Assembly: GCF_947500325.1 (NCBI RefSeq)
Contig: NZ_CANMRQ010000001.1
Coordinates: forward strand, 126,001 to 190,000
Length of the DNA: 64,000 nucleotides
Reading direction: 5' to 3'
Source: an uncultured Lacinutrix sp.
Lineage (GTDB): Bacteria > Bacteroidota > Bacteroidia > Flavobacteriales > Flavobacteriaceae
Shown: positions 28,009 through 35,361 of the stretch, piece after piece
How the letters are laid out: each line of letters opens with the position of its first letter
Numbering within the stretch: the first letter of the stretch is position 1
The notes under the pieces: model-generated
What the model saw: only the letters and a program-made list of their open reading frames with translations
Databases searched by the model: none
Told to the model about the DNA's origin: nothing
Position numbers and translations under genes: made by a program

Positions 28009-28338
28009 TTACTTGATACTATTCATTTCAACCCAAACATCGTTAACTTTTTTATGGCTATTCCTGCAAATTTTAGCCTCAGGAGTTCTAGCCAAAGCAC
28101 CACAAATACTGCATCTATTTATAAATATATCCTGTTGATGTTCTTTTAAAAGTCTATTTATAGTGTCTTGATAAAACTTAATTTTATCCTTTTTCCTCCA
28201 TTTAACTTTTTTGAAAAAAGATTTTTTTTTAGAATCTTCGATAATTGAATTCCAAATATCAACTTCATCTTCTGTCAATAAATTTCCATAATAATTGAAT
28301 AAGTACCTTTTTAGTTCTAAATCATATTCATTACACAT
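28009..28338 (-). CDS. putative immunity protein of the second RHS tip
   Basis: The 109-aa product lies 8 bp downstream of the orphan RHS tip on the same strand. It is helical and charged in its N-terminal half (LELKRYLFNYYGNLLTEDEVDIWNSIIEDSKKK) and ends with a small cysteine-containing module, CSICGALARTPEAKICRNSH, which may bind zinc through C-x2-C and C/H ligands. It has no signal peptide. Position behind a toxin tip is the main argument for an immunity role. No named family is recognised. REP-A copy 7 begins 18 bp after its stop. Confidence 0.55.
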   Translation of the reverse strand: MCNEYDLELKRYLFNYYGNLLTEDEVDIWNSIIEDSKKKSFFKKVKWRKKDKIKFYQDTINRLLKEHQQDIFINRCSICGALARTPEAKICRNSHKKVNDVWVEMNSIK

Positions 28339-28346
28339 AATTATAC

Positions 28347-29387
28347 CTAATCTTTTTTATTGTTCTTATTATGTTGAGAAATACTTATTTCCTCAGTTCT
28401 TATTGTTTTGCCAGTTTCAACGTCAATTTCCATTATCATAGCTCGCTCTCTTTTTGTAGATCCTTCTCCTGTACGCATGAACTCTAAAACTAAAGTTTTT
28501 ACACCTTTTTCTTTGGCTTTTTGAATCATTTCAGATTTAAATAATACAACTTCTCTTCCCATTTTTCCAACTAACCCTTTATCTGACCAAGTGAGAGAAC
28601 CTTTTCTAAACATATATATATCTTTAATTAGCATTGTTGTCTTACTTACAGCCATTTTTGCATTAAACATAACTGACTGCCCAAAAAAGGACTTACTTTT
28701 TATTTCATGACTTATTCTTGAGAAATTTTTCATTCCTCGAACAAATTTCAATAAGTGGGACTTTGGTTGAGCTTTAGAATCAAGATTTCTACTTCTAGGT
28801 GTCCTACGCATATTTCTAGTATTGCCTCTAAAAGCAGCTCCATTTGCAATACCTTGTAAAATTTCACCCTTAACAAAATCATCTTCAAAATCATCATAGG
28901 TTGTATTTAATGCATCAGCCTTATTATCATAAGTTTCTGTGTAGTCTTGTTTAGACATCACACCTTGAAACTCAACTACAACTAAAATTTCTGGTCTGTA
29001 ATGTACTATATGCTTCTCATATTCATTGACTTCAGTGTCAAATGAAAAAGTTTTCCAGTTCCATGTCTTTTCGATGATATCGTTAACTGTTTCGAGTTCT
29101 ATTTTACAATCACCATTCTCATCTAAAGTAAATACATAGTGGTATTCCTCTAACCCGTCTAAATCAATTGCCCAAATAGGCTTATTTCCTGCGAATTGAT
29201 AGGGTGTGTAGTAAGGGAAACCTTTAAACAATGGGTCTGTACTCAAGAATTTGCCAACTCTTGGGTCATAAATTCTAAATCCATAATCTACTTGTAACCC
29301 ACGACCTTTTACTTCATTATCATTCTCCTTACCATTAAAGCCGTATCTATAAGTATCAGAGCTTCCATTACGGTAAGGTAATAGCAT
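28347..29387 (-). CDS. orphan RHS C-terminal tip with alternative toxin domain, probably silent
   Basis: The ORF is 346 residues from an internal Met. In frame it opens only at about 29420, after a TGA stop, so it has no signal peptide, shell or evident promoter. It begins with the end of an RHS core (YYPFGMLLPYRNGSSDTYRYGF, RIYDPRVGKFLSTDPL, YYTPYQFAGN, AIDLDGLEE) with the canonical self-cleavage motif DLDGL. About 260 residues of unrelated tip follow. The tip's C-terminal half (LTWSDKGLVGKMGREVVLFKSEM...KGVKTLVLEFMRTGEGSTKRERAMIMEIDVETGKTI) is a plausible enzyme domain that I cannot assign. The core part resembles the end of the 3184-aa RHS protein, and the ORF reads in the opposite direction. 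It is best read as a stored alternative tip. Confidence 0.8.
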   Translation of the reverse strand: MLLPYRNGSSDTYRYGFNGKENDNEVKGRGLQVDYGFRIYDPRVGKFLSTDPLFKGFPYYTPYQFAGNKPIWAIDLDGLEEYHYVFTLDENGDCKIELETVNDIIEKTWNWKTFSFDTEVNEYEKHIVHYRPEILVVVEFQGVMSKQDYTETYDNKADALNTTYDDFEDDFVKGEILQGIANGAAFRGNTRNMRRTPRSRNLDSKAQPKSHLLKFVRGMKNFSRISHEIKSKSFFGQSVMFNAKMAVSKTTMLIKDIYMFRKGSLTWSDKGLVGKMGREVVLFKSEMIQKAKEKGVKTLVLEFMRTGEGSTKRERAMIMEIDVETGKTIRTEEISISQHNKNNKKD

Positions 29388-29405
29388 ACCAAACGGATAG
29401 TAATC
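29383..29405 (-). repeat. right copy of the 23-bp inverted repeat at the start of the orphan RHS tip
   Basis: Exact reverse complement of 24748-24770. Similarity between orphan tip and RHS core begins at this element and is only faint beyond it, which suggests it was the crossover point that separated the tip from an RHS core. It lies 125 bp from the start of the tyrosine recombinase gene. Confidence 0.8.
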
Positions 29406-29530
29406 AAATACACCGTAATCTCAATACAGTAAGAACGTTCAATACCTAAAGATAAAACAAAAAAAAACAAAAATTAGTCTTTTTAGCCTTATTTTTACAT
29501 TCTAATATTTACTATTTTTAGGAACCTATC

Positions 29531-30565
29531 ATGAAAGTAAAAGACCCTATTATTCCCCTTTTTATTCAGTTTATAAAAGATAGTACTACAGGAAAGCGCT
29601 TAAAAAAAAATGGTGAGCGTATTTCTCCTCAATCTATTAAAAATTACCAGTATGCTTTAAATAATTTGGTTAAGTTTGAAGCAGACACCGGTTTTGAGTT
29701 ACGTATTTGTAATGCTTCGAAATTAAATTCTAGAGAACTCGCTTCAGAAAAAAACTATTGGAAAAAATTCTATAAAAAATTTACAGAGTATTTATATAAA
29801 AATGGCTGTTACGATAATTATGTAGGTGCTAATATTAAGTATATAAGAACCTTTTTTAACTATTTAAAAAATGAAAAAGACTACCCTACAGGCGATTTTC
29901 AGCGTTTATTTTATGTAAGAAAAGAAGAGGTAGATATATTAGTCTTATCACCAGAGCAATTAAAATATTTAATTCACGACCAAGCGTTTTCTAAAAGTTT
30001 AACACCTGCCATGCGCCGTATTAAAGATGTGTTTGTTTTTGGCTGTACTACTGGCTTACGTTTTAGTGATATTTTTAGTTTAACCAACAAGAATTTTGAA
30101 AAGCAAAATAACGACTGGTACTTAAAAATTAAATCTCAAAAAACAAAAACATATAGTTTTATAAAACTGCCAAATTATGCGGTAGATATCTACAAGCAAT
30201 ACAAACCTAAGTCTTCTAGAGTGTCTATATTTGGTACTATTAGCCTTTTTATTTTTAATAGAAGCTTAAAACATATTGGTGAAAAAGCGGGTTTTACTAA
30301 TGCTATTCACATGACGCGTGAACGCCAAGGTAAAACCAAAGCCACAACAAAAAGTACACTGCGTTTTTGCGATAAAATGAGCTCTCACATGATGCGTAGA
30401 ACAGCCATTACTACATTGCTAATTCTTGGTATGCCAGAACATTTAGTACGTAAAATTAGTGGCCACAGTAGTTCTAGTAGCTCGTTTAACCGTTATGTGC
30501 ATTATGCGCAAGTGTATGTTGATAAGGAAATAGATAAGGTGCATAGTAAACTAGAAAACTACTAG
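29531..30565 (+). CDS. tyrosine recombinase / phage-type integrase
   Basis: The 344-aa protein has an N-terminal SAM-like DNA-binding domain (about residues 20-130) and a C-terminal catalytic domain. The first Arg lies in TTGLRFSDIFSL (about residue 177), followed by a beta-hairpin Lys (KSQKTKTYSF). The box-II motif is HMMRRTAITTLLILG (His and Arg, about residue 287), then ISGHSSSSSSFNRYVHYAQ with the second His and the nucleophilic Tyr. All core residues are present. It could integrate an element, resolve dimers or invert DNA. Its position next to the 23-bp repeat and the orphan RHS tip makes a role in tip switching plausible. The C-terminal end overlaps the convergent MORN gene by 4 bp at a shared CTAG. 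It is not XerC/D by length or context. Confidence 0.9.
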   Translation: MKVKDPIIPLFIQFIKDSTTGKRLKKNGERISPQSIKNYQYALNNLVKFEADTGFELRICNASKLNSRELASEKNYWKKFYKKFTEYLYKNGCYDNYVGANIKYIRTFFNYLKNEKDYPTGDFQRLFYVRKEEVDILVLSPEQLKYLIHDQAFSKSLTPAMRRIKDVFVFGCTTGLRFSDIFSLTNKNFEKQNNDWYLKIKSQKTKTYSFIKLPNYAVDIYKQYKPKSSRVSIFGTISLFIFNRSLKHIGEKAGFTNAIHMTRERQGKTKATTKSTLRFCDKMSSHMMRRTAITTLLILGMPEHLVRKISGHSSSSSSFNRYVHYAQVYVDKEIDKVHSKLENY

Positions 30566-31269
30566 TTTTTTGCCTTTGTAGCCTTTTTGTCTTTCTTCTT
30601 AAATAAGCGTTTAAAAAAACCGTCTTTTTTAGGATCCTTCTTTTTAGTGGTTTTAGCCTTTGTGGTTTTGCCTTTTTTAGAGGTTTTTGCTTTAGAGTTC
30701 TCTTTTTTCTTAAACAAGCGCTTAAAAAATCCTTCTTTTTTATCGTTTGTTTCTGGTACTAATACTGCTCCTTTTTTATAAAAAACAGTGTCTTTAGTTT
30801 TAGTATTTACCCAAGAACCAGCTTTTTTGTTGTGCTTAAAATTACCTTTTTCTAAGATATTACCTAAAGAATCGCGAGAGATAAAATCGCCATGCTTTTG
30901 GCCATTTTTCCATTCTTGTCTTTCTTTTAATTGCCCATTTTCGTACCAAGTTTGCCAAACGCCATTTTTAAGACCAAGGTTAAAGTTACCTTGCTCTGCT
31001 AATTGGTTAGATTTATAAAATTTAGTAAAACTAGAATGTAATACATAACCACCAGCACTAGACATAGAATGGTGTACCGCAGCAGATTTGTACCAATAAT
31101 ACATTTTATCGCTATCAAAAGACTTTATCTTTTTTAAACTAACATAACATTCTATATCATGATCGCCATCTCTAATTACTTTTTTTTGCAAATCGTTATT
31201 TACAGAAAAAAGCGTACTTAATAGTACAGTTAAAAAGCTAAAAGATAATAGACTAAACGATTTAAGCAT
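30562..31269 (-). CDS. secreted MORN-repeat (YwqK-type) protein with basic repeated tail
   Basis: I chose ATG 31269, which gives a clean signal peptide (MLKSFSLLSFSFLTVLLSTLFS), over the TTG at 31290. The middle holds MORN-like repeats: GNFNLGLKNGVWQTWYENGQL, RQEWKNGQKHGDFISRD and GNFKHNKKAGSWVN. The tail is highly basic and repeats GFFKRLFKKK twice around Lys/Thr-rich stretches. Proteins of this kind are often labelled YwqK-family antitoxins, but that function is not established for most. Here a signal peptide argues for the periplasm or surface. It ends against the integrase gene in a 4-bp convergent overlap. Confidence 0.7.
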   Translation of the reverse strand: MLKSFSLLSFSFLTVLLSTLFSVNNDLQKKVIRDGDHDIECYVSLKKIKSFDSDKMYYWYKSAAVHHSMSSAGGYVLHSSFTKFYKSNQLAEQGNFNLGLKNGVWQTWYENGQLKERQEWKNGQKHGDFISRDSLGNILEKGNFKHNKKAGSWVNTKTKDTVFYKKGAVLVPETNDKKEGFFKRLFKKKENSKAKTSKKGKTTKAKTTKKKDPKKDGFFKRLFKKKDKKATKAKN

Positions 31270-31378
31270 CTTGATTTTAATTTTCACCAAAGATAATTAA
31301 ATTACTAATCTTGATTTTAAAAGCGTGAAAAACTTTAAAGAAAGTAGTTTATATACAAGTGGTTGTATTATAAAACAA

Positions 31379-31404
31379 AAAACCCTTCAAAAAAGAAGGG
31401 TTTT
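31379..31404 (-). terminator. intrinsic terminator after the tRNA gene
   Basis: A 10-bp stem, AAAACCCTTC paired with GAAGGGTTTT, with a six-base A/T loop and a T run on the minus strand. It lies 6 bp beyond the tRNA 3' end. Confidence 0.8.
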
Positions 31405-31409
31405 AAGTG

Positions 31410-31483
31410 TGGTCCCACTTGGGCTCGAACCAAGGACCACCTGATTATGAGTCAGGTGCTCTAACCAACTGAGCTATGGGACC
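31410..31483 (-). tRNA. tRNA with CAT anticodon, probably tRNA-Met (elongator)
   Basis: On the minus strand the gene starts GGTCCCATAGCTCAGTTGG and ends TGGGACC plus discriminator A, with no encoded CCA. The acceptor stem pairs GGTCCCA with TGGGACC. The anticodon arm is CCTGA-CTCATAA-TCAGG, so the anticodon is CAT. The T arm CTTGG-TTCGAGC-CCAAG is intact. CAT tRNAs can be Met or lysidine-modified Ile2. The G1-C72 acceptor pair and overall shape exclude the initiator, and Met is favoured, but Ile2 is not excluded. Confidence 0.9.
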
Positions 31484-31530
31484 AAAATTGGTGTGCAAAT
31501 CTAATATTATTTTTAAAACTCTACAAGATT

Positions 31531-31947
31531 TTATTTCTTTAAATTACTCTTTATTTCTTGACATAGTTCAATTAAAACACCATTTGATGATTTTGGGTGT
31601 AAAAAAGCAACTAATTTATTGTCTGCTCCTTGTTTTGGTGTTTCGTTTAAAACGATAAAACCTTCTTGTTTTAATCTCTTAATTTCGGCTTCAATATCGT
31701 CTACATCAAAAGCAATATGATGTATGCCTTCTCCCTTTTTTGCTATAAACTTAGCTATTGGGCTATCGTCTTTTGTAGCTTCTAATAACTCTATTTTATT
31801 CTCACCAACTTGAAAAAAAGAAGTATTAACACCTTCACTAGCAACTTCTTCAATTTTATAATGTGGTTCGCCAAAAAGTTTTGCAAACAAATCGTTAGAG
31901 TCTTTTAAACTTTTTACTGCTATGCCTATGTGTTCTATTTTATTCAT
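31531..31947 (-). CDS. mce: methylmalonyl-CoA epimerase
   Basis: The 138-aa vicinal-oxygen-chelate protein begins MNKIEHIGIAVKSLKDSNDLFAKLFG and contains FFQVGENKIELLEATKDDSPIAKF, GIHHIAFDVDDIEAEIKRLKQEG and LHPKSSNGVLIELCQ. The metal ligands expected for the family are visible as His in EHIGIAV, His in IHHIAF and Glu in LIELCQ. The enzyme interconverts (S)- and (R)-methylmalonyl-CoA in propionate metabolism. The length is normal for the family. It is a single-gene unit, convergent with the tRNA. Confidence 0.92.
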   Translation of the reverse strand: MNKIEHIGIAVKSLKDSNDLFAKLFGEPHYKIEEVASEGVNTSFFQVGENKIELLEATKDDSPIAKFIAKKGEGIHHIAFDVDDIEAEIKRLKQEGFIVLNETPKQGADNKLVAFLHPKSSNGVLIELCQEIKSNLKK

Positions 31948-32070
31948 AGTTTATGTTCCGAGAAAGCGGAATTCTTTTTTATTATCACGTTTTATTTATA
32001 AAAACCTTTAAATAAGGTATGTATTTTGCTTTCAAAAATACTACAATAGTATTTATTATTTAAATAAGCG

Positions 32071-32078
32071 TATTTTTG
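32071..32078 (+). promoter_or_regulatory. Bacteroidota -7 box TATTTTTG before rbfA
   Basis: It matches TAnnTTTG and lies 32 bp before the rbfA start codon. No clear -33 TTG is seen at standard distance. Confidence 0.5.
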
Positions 32079-32110
32079 CAATCTATTCTTGCGAAAACGC
32101 AACAAACAAA

Positions 32111-32512
32111 ATGAAAACAGAAGAAAGTCAAAGACAAAAAAAAATAGGATCGGTTTTACAACGTGATCTGGTAGATATATTACAAACTGCTGCTACGCAA
32201 GGCGGTATGCGCGGTGTTATTATTTCGGTAAGTAAAGTATCGGTTACGGTAGATTTATCTGTCGCAAAAGTGTATTTAAGTATTTTTCCTAACGATAAAG
32301 CAAAGGAATTAGTAGAAGGCATAAAGTCTAATCAACCTTTTATTCGCCATGAACTGGCAAAACGTACCAAAAACCAATTGCGCCGTATGCCACAATTGTA
32401 CTTTTTTGTTGACGATTCTTTAGAGCATATTGATAAAATTGAACAGTCTTTAAAAGGAAAAGATAACCCATTAACAGATCCAGACCTTTTAGGGAAACGT
32501 AAAAAATCTTAA
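32111..32512 (+). CDS. rbfA: ribosome-binding factor A
   Basis: The 133-aa protein matches RbfA in length and order of motifs: SQRQKKIGSVLQRDLVDILQ, VSVTVDLSVAKVYLSIFP, RHELAKRTKNQLRRMPQLYFFVDDSLEHIDKIEQSL. RbfA is a KH-fold factor needed for 16S rRNA 5' end processing and 30S maturation. The C-terminal tail is short. A LolC/E-like permease gene starts 4 bp after its stop, a common flavobacterial arrangement, so the two are co-transcribed from the promoter box upstream. Confidence 0.95.
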   Translation: MKTEESQRQKKIGSVLQRDLVDILQTAATQGGMRGVIISVSKVSVTVDLSVAKVYLSIFPNDKAKELVEGIKSNQPFIRHELAKRTKNQLRRMPQLYFFVDDSLEHIDKIEQSLKGKDNPLTDPDLLGKRKKS

Positions 32513-32516
32513 CCGC

Positions 32517-33731
32517 TTGAGTTTTCCTCTATACATTGCAAAACGTTATATACGTTCTAAAAGTAGTAATAATGCTATTAATTTTATTACTTATATAGCA
32601 ATGGTAGGTATTATTTTAGGTTCTGCTTCCCTATTTATTGTACTCTCTGGTTTTTCTGGTTTAAAAGATTTTACTTTAGAATTCACTACTGTTATAGATC
32701 CCGATTTAAGAGCAGAAACTACCGTTGGTAAATCTTTTCTTTTTTCGCCTACTATTGAACAGGAATTAAACGCTATTAATGGTATTGCTTTTTATTCTAA
32801 AATTATAGAAGAACGCGTTATAGGTTCTTTTGATGGTGCTAAACAAGCCTTTTATATTAAAGGTGTTGATGAAAATTATACCAAAGTAAATACTGTAGAT
32901 TCTATTGTTAAATATGGTAGTTGGCTAACCCCAAAAACGAGTCAAGTTGTTGTTGGTTTCGATGTGTCTAGTAATTTAAGTTTAGGCGTTTTAGATTATG
33001 GTAAGCGTTTATATTTAGGCGTACCAAAACCTGGAACAGGACAAGTAAGCAGTGTAGATCAAGCATTTAATCAAGTAGAAGCTGTAAACGTTGGTATTTT
33101 TGCTGTAAATGAAAAACTAGATGCTAGCCATATTTTTTCTTCTATAGAACTAGCGCAAGACTTATTGGCTTATGAGCCCAACCAAATATCTCATATTGAA
33201 TTTAAACTTAAAGAGGATGCCGATGAAGCTACTGTAAAAGCTCAAATTCAAAATGTTTTAGGTAACACTATTACTGTTAAAAATAAAGCGCAACTTAATG
33301 ATGCTTTATATAAAATGCTAAATACAGAGCATCTTGCTGTATACCTTATTTTTACATTGGTATTAATTATTGCCTTTTTTAATGTGGTTGGTTCTCTAAT
33401 TATGATGATGCTTGACAAAAAGAAAAGCTTAAACACATTATTTAATATTGGTGCTACCATAAAAGATATTAGAAAAATATTCTTTCTTCAAGGTGCATTA
33501 ATGAGTATAGTTGGTGGTGTTATTGGCTTATTAGTAAGTACACTCTTAGTGTTATTTCAACTATATGGGCCAGAAAACATGAAGGTGATGATTACTTCTA
33601 CTTTAGCCTATCCTGTGACTTTTCAAATAAAAAATATTTTTATAGTATTTGTTACTATTACCGTATTAGGTATTGTAGCGTCTAAAATAGCCTCTGTTCG
33701 TATTACAAAAAGTATGGTAAAAACGAGTTAA
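32517..33731 (+). CDS. LolC/LolE-like ABC transporter permease (FtsX family)
   Basis: The 404-aa protein starts at TTG, 4 bp after rbfA. The N-terminus MSFPLYIAKRYIRSKSSNNAINFITYIAMVGIILGSASLFIVLSGFSGL is the LolC/E signature, with the first membrane helix and a large periplasmic domain. Three more helices follow in the C-terminal FtsX domain (AVYLIFTLVLIIAFFNVVGSLIMMM, a central helix near residue 325, IFIVFVTITVLGIVAS). LolCDE extracts lipoproteins from the inner membrane. Flavobacteria often use a single protein of this kind, probably as a homodimer, in place of LolC plus LolE. The partner ATPase is not in the window. Confidence 0.88.
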   Translation: MSFPLYIAKRYIRSKSSNNAINFITYIAMVGIILGSASLFIVLSGFSGLKDFTLEFTTVIDPDLRAETTVGKSFLFSPTIEQELNAINGIAFYSKIIEERVIGSFDGAKQAFYIKGVDENYTKVNTVDSIVKYGSWLTPKTSQVVVGFDVSSNLSLGVLDYGKRLYLGVPKPGTGQVSSVDQAFNQVEAVNVGIFAVNEKLDASHIFSSIELAQDLLAYEPNQISHIEFKLKEDADEATVKAQIQNVLGNTITVKNKAQLNDALYKMLNTEHLAVYLIFTLVLIIAFFNVVGSLIMMMLDKKKSLNTLFNIGATIKDIRKIFFLQGALMSIVGGVIGLLVSTLLVLFQLYGPENMKVMITSTLAYPVTFQIKNIFIVFVTITVLGIVASKIASVRITKSMVKTS

Positions 33732-33733
33732 TA

Positions 33734-34729
33734 CTACTCTGTAAATTGGTAATCTCCAAATTTCTCTAACACCTCATCGAAAGCAGCAAATACATCTTGA
33801 GAATGATCACTTGTTACCATTTTCATTCTGTACTCTTTAAAATGAGGAATGCCTTTAAAATAGTTAGTATAATGCCTTCTGGTTTCGAAAACACCAAGAA
33901 TTTCTCCTTTCCAGTCTATAGCCATTTGCAAATGTCTACGTGCAGCTTCTACTCTTTCTGCCAAAGTAATTGGTGCTAAATGCTCCCCTGTTTCAAAAAA
34001 GTGTTTTACTTGTTTAAAAAACCAAGGGTTTCCAATAGTAGCACGGCCAATCATACAACCATCTAACCCATAATCGTCACGCATTTCCATAGCGCGTTCT
34101 GGTGATGTTACATCGCCATTTCCAAATATTGGAATATGCATTCTTGGGTTGTTTTTAACTTGAGCAATAGGTTTCCAATCGGCATCACCTTTATACATTT
34201 GCGCTCTGGTTCTCCCGTGAATAGCAATGGCTTTACAACCTACATCTTGTAATCGCTCTGCAACCTCAACAATTTTTATAGAATCGTGATCCCAACCTAA
34301 ACGGGTTTTAACAGTTACAGGAATATCTGTGCGCTTTACCATTTCGGCAGTGAGTTTCTCCATTAAACAGATATCTTTTAAAATACCTGCTCCAGCTCCT
34401 TTACTTACTACTTTCTTTACTGGGCAACCAAAATTAATATCTATAATATCTGGCTTAGAGGCAGATACTATATCTATAGTTTCTAGCATACTATCCATAT
34501 TAGCTCCAAAAATTTGAATCCCAACTGGACGTTCTTTCTCGTAGATATCTAATTTCATAACACTTTTAGCAGCATTACGAATTAAACCTTCACTAGATAC
34601 AAACTCGGTATACACAACATCTGCTCCTTGTTCTTTGCATAAAGCTCTAAATGGTGGATCGCTCACATCTTCCATTGGTGCTAAAAGCAATGGGAAATCT
34701 GGAAGTTCTATGTTGTCTATTTTTACCAA
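33734..34729 (-). CDS. dusB: tRNA-dihydrouridine synthase
   Basis: The 331-aa FMN enzyme has the Dus signatures LLLAPMEDVSDPPFRALC, the catalytic Cys in DINFGCPVKKVVSKGAGAGIL, VTVKTRLGWD, AIAIHGRTRAQMYKGDADW and IPIFGNGDVTSPERA. It reduces uridine to dihydrouridine in the D loop of tRNA. The length and motifs place it in the DusB group, which is the common one in Bacteroidota. It ends 2 bp from the convergent permease stop. A minus-strand promoter box is seen at 34767-34774. Confidence 0.93.
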   Translation of the reverse strand: MVKIDNIELPDFPLLLAPMEDVSDPPFRALCKEQGADVVYTEFVSSEGLIRNAAKSVMKLDIYEKERPVGIQIFGANMDSMLETIDIVSASKPDIIDINFGCPVKKVVSKGAGAGILKDICLMEKLTAEMVKRTDIPVTVKTRLGWDHDSIKIVEVAERLQDVGCKAIAIHGRTRAQMYKGDADWKPIAQVKNNPRMHIPIFGNGDVTSPERAMEMRDDYGLDGCMIGRATIGNPWFFKQVKHFFETGEHLAPITLAERVEAARRHLQMAIDWKGEILGVFETRRHYTNYFKGIPHFKEYRMKMVTSDHSQDVFAAFDEVLEKFGDYQFTE

Positions 34730-34766
34730 AATGTTCGATTTTGCTGCAAAATTAATGCTTTTTAAA

Positions 34767-34774
34767 CAAACGTA
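34767..34774 (-). promoter_or_regulatory. Bacteroidota -7 box TACGTTTG before dusB
   Basis: On the minus strand TACGTTTG matches TAnnTTTG, 37 bp before the dusB start. No clear -33 element is seen. Confidence 0.45.
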
Positions 34775-34820
34775 CTATTCTCTTAATAATTATTGTATTT
34801 TTAACTCATATATAATTTTT

Positions 34821-35354
34821 ATGGGTATTAAAAGTCACTTCCTTTTATATTTTCTCTTTCTTTTATTTCTACCATTAAACATGGCAAGTCAAAATGAAAA
34901 AATTAAATTAAAAACATACAAAACAAAGAACTATTCTATAAAGTACCCTAAAAGTTGGTACAAGTATAATTGGCATGGTTCTATAAATTTTTCACCTAAA
35001 GAAATTAGAAAAAAAGATATTAATCCATATAATAATCATATTTATATTATTAAGCTTGACCGTGAATTATCAAACTCTAAAACACTTGAAGAAATAGTAG
35101 AATACACTAAAGGGGTTATTGTTTCTCATACAGATAAGGTTAATCATGTTTTAAAAAAATATAAAACAAAAAATGGAATTATGTACTCTTTAGAATTAGC
35201 TTCAGTTTATAGAAACTATAATAAAACAGAAATACATCATTTTTATAAAATAAAAGGTATAGCTTACGATATAATCTTTTCTTTCGATGTTAATTATTAT
35301 AAGCAATATCTAGATGAAGGTATGTCTATTCTCAATTCAATCGAATTTAAATAA
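34821..35354 (+). CDS. small secreted protein, PsbP/DUF1795-like shape
   Basis: I take ATG 34821 as the start because it gives a signal peptide (MGIKSHFLLYFLFLLFLPLNMASQ); the open frame reaching back to 34635 overlaps dusB and is not credible. The mature part reads YKTKNYSIKYPKSWYKYNWHGSINFSPKE...NHIYIIKLDRELS...SLEEIVEYTKG-type and ends HHFYKIKGIAYDIIFSFD...MSILNSIEFK. The 'ySi.yP.sW' opening and a final 'il.Si.f' helix are typical of small PsbP-like/DUF1795 lipocalin-shaped proteins in Bacteroidota. The molecular role is unknown. Confidence 0.65.
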   Translation: MGIKSHFLLYFLFLLFLPLNMASQNEKIKLKTYKTKNYSIKYPKSWYKYNWHGSINFSPKEIRKKDINPYNNHIYIIKLDRELSNSKTLEEIVEYTKGVIVSHTDKVNHVLKKYKTKNGIMYSLELASVYRNYNKTEIHHFYKIKGIAYDIIFSFDVNYYKQYLDEGMSILNSIEFK

Positions 35355-35361
35355 TTATATT

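Noticed and set aside
27646-28149. Plus-strand ORFs opposite the RAYT and its upstream region
   Set aside because: They overlap the intact transposase and REP-A and encode nothing recognisable.
29531-30565. Prophage or integrative element with tRNA attachment
   Set aside because: No phage or conjugation genes are present, and no duplicate of the tRNA 3' end near 31410-31430 was noticed beside the recombinase.
31410-31483. Initiator tRNA-Met
   Set aside because: The acceptor stem has a regular first pair (G-C), whereas bacterial initiators have a mismatch at 1-72.
34635-34820. Long N-terminus of the small secreted protein gene
   Set aside because: It overlaps dusB on the opposite strand and hides the signal peptide that begins at 34821.
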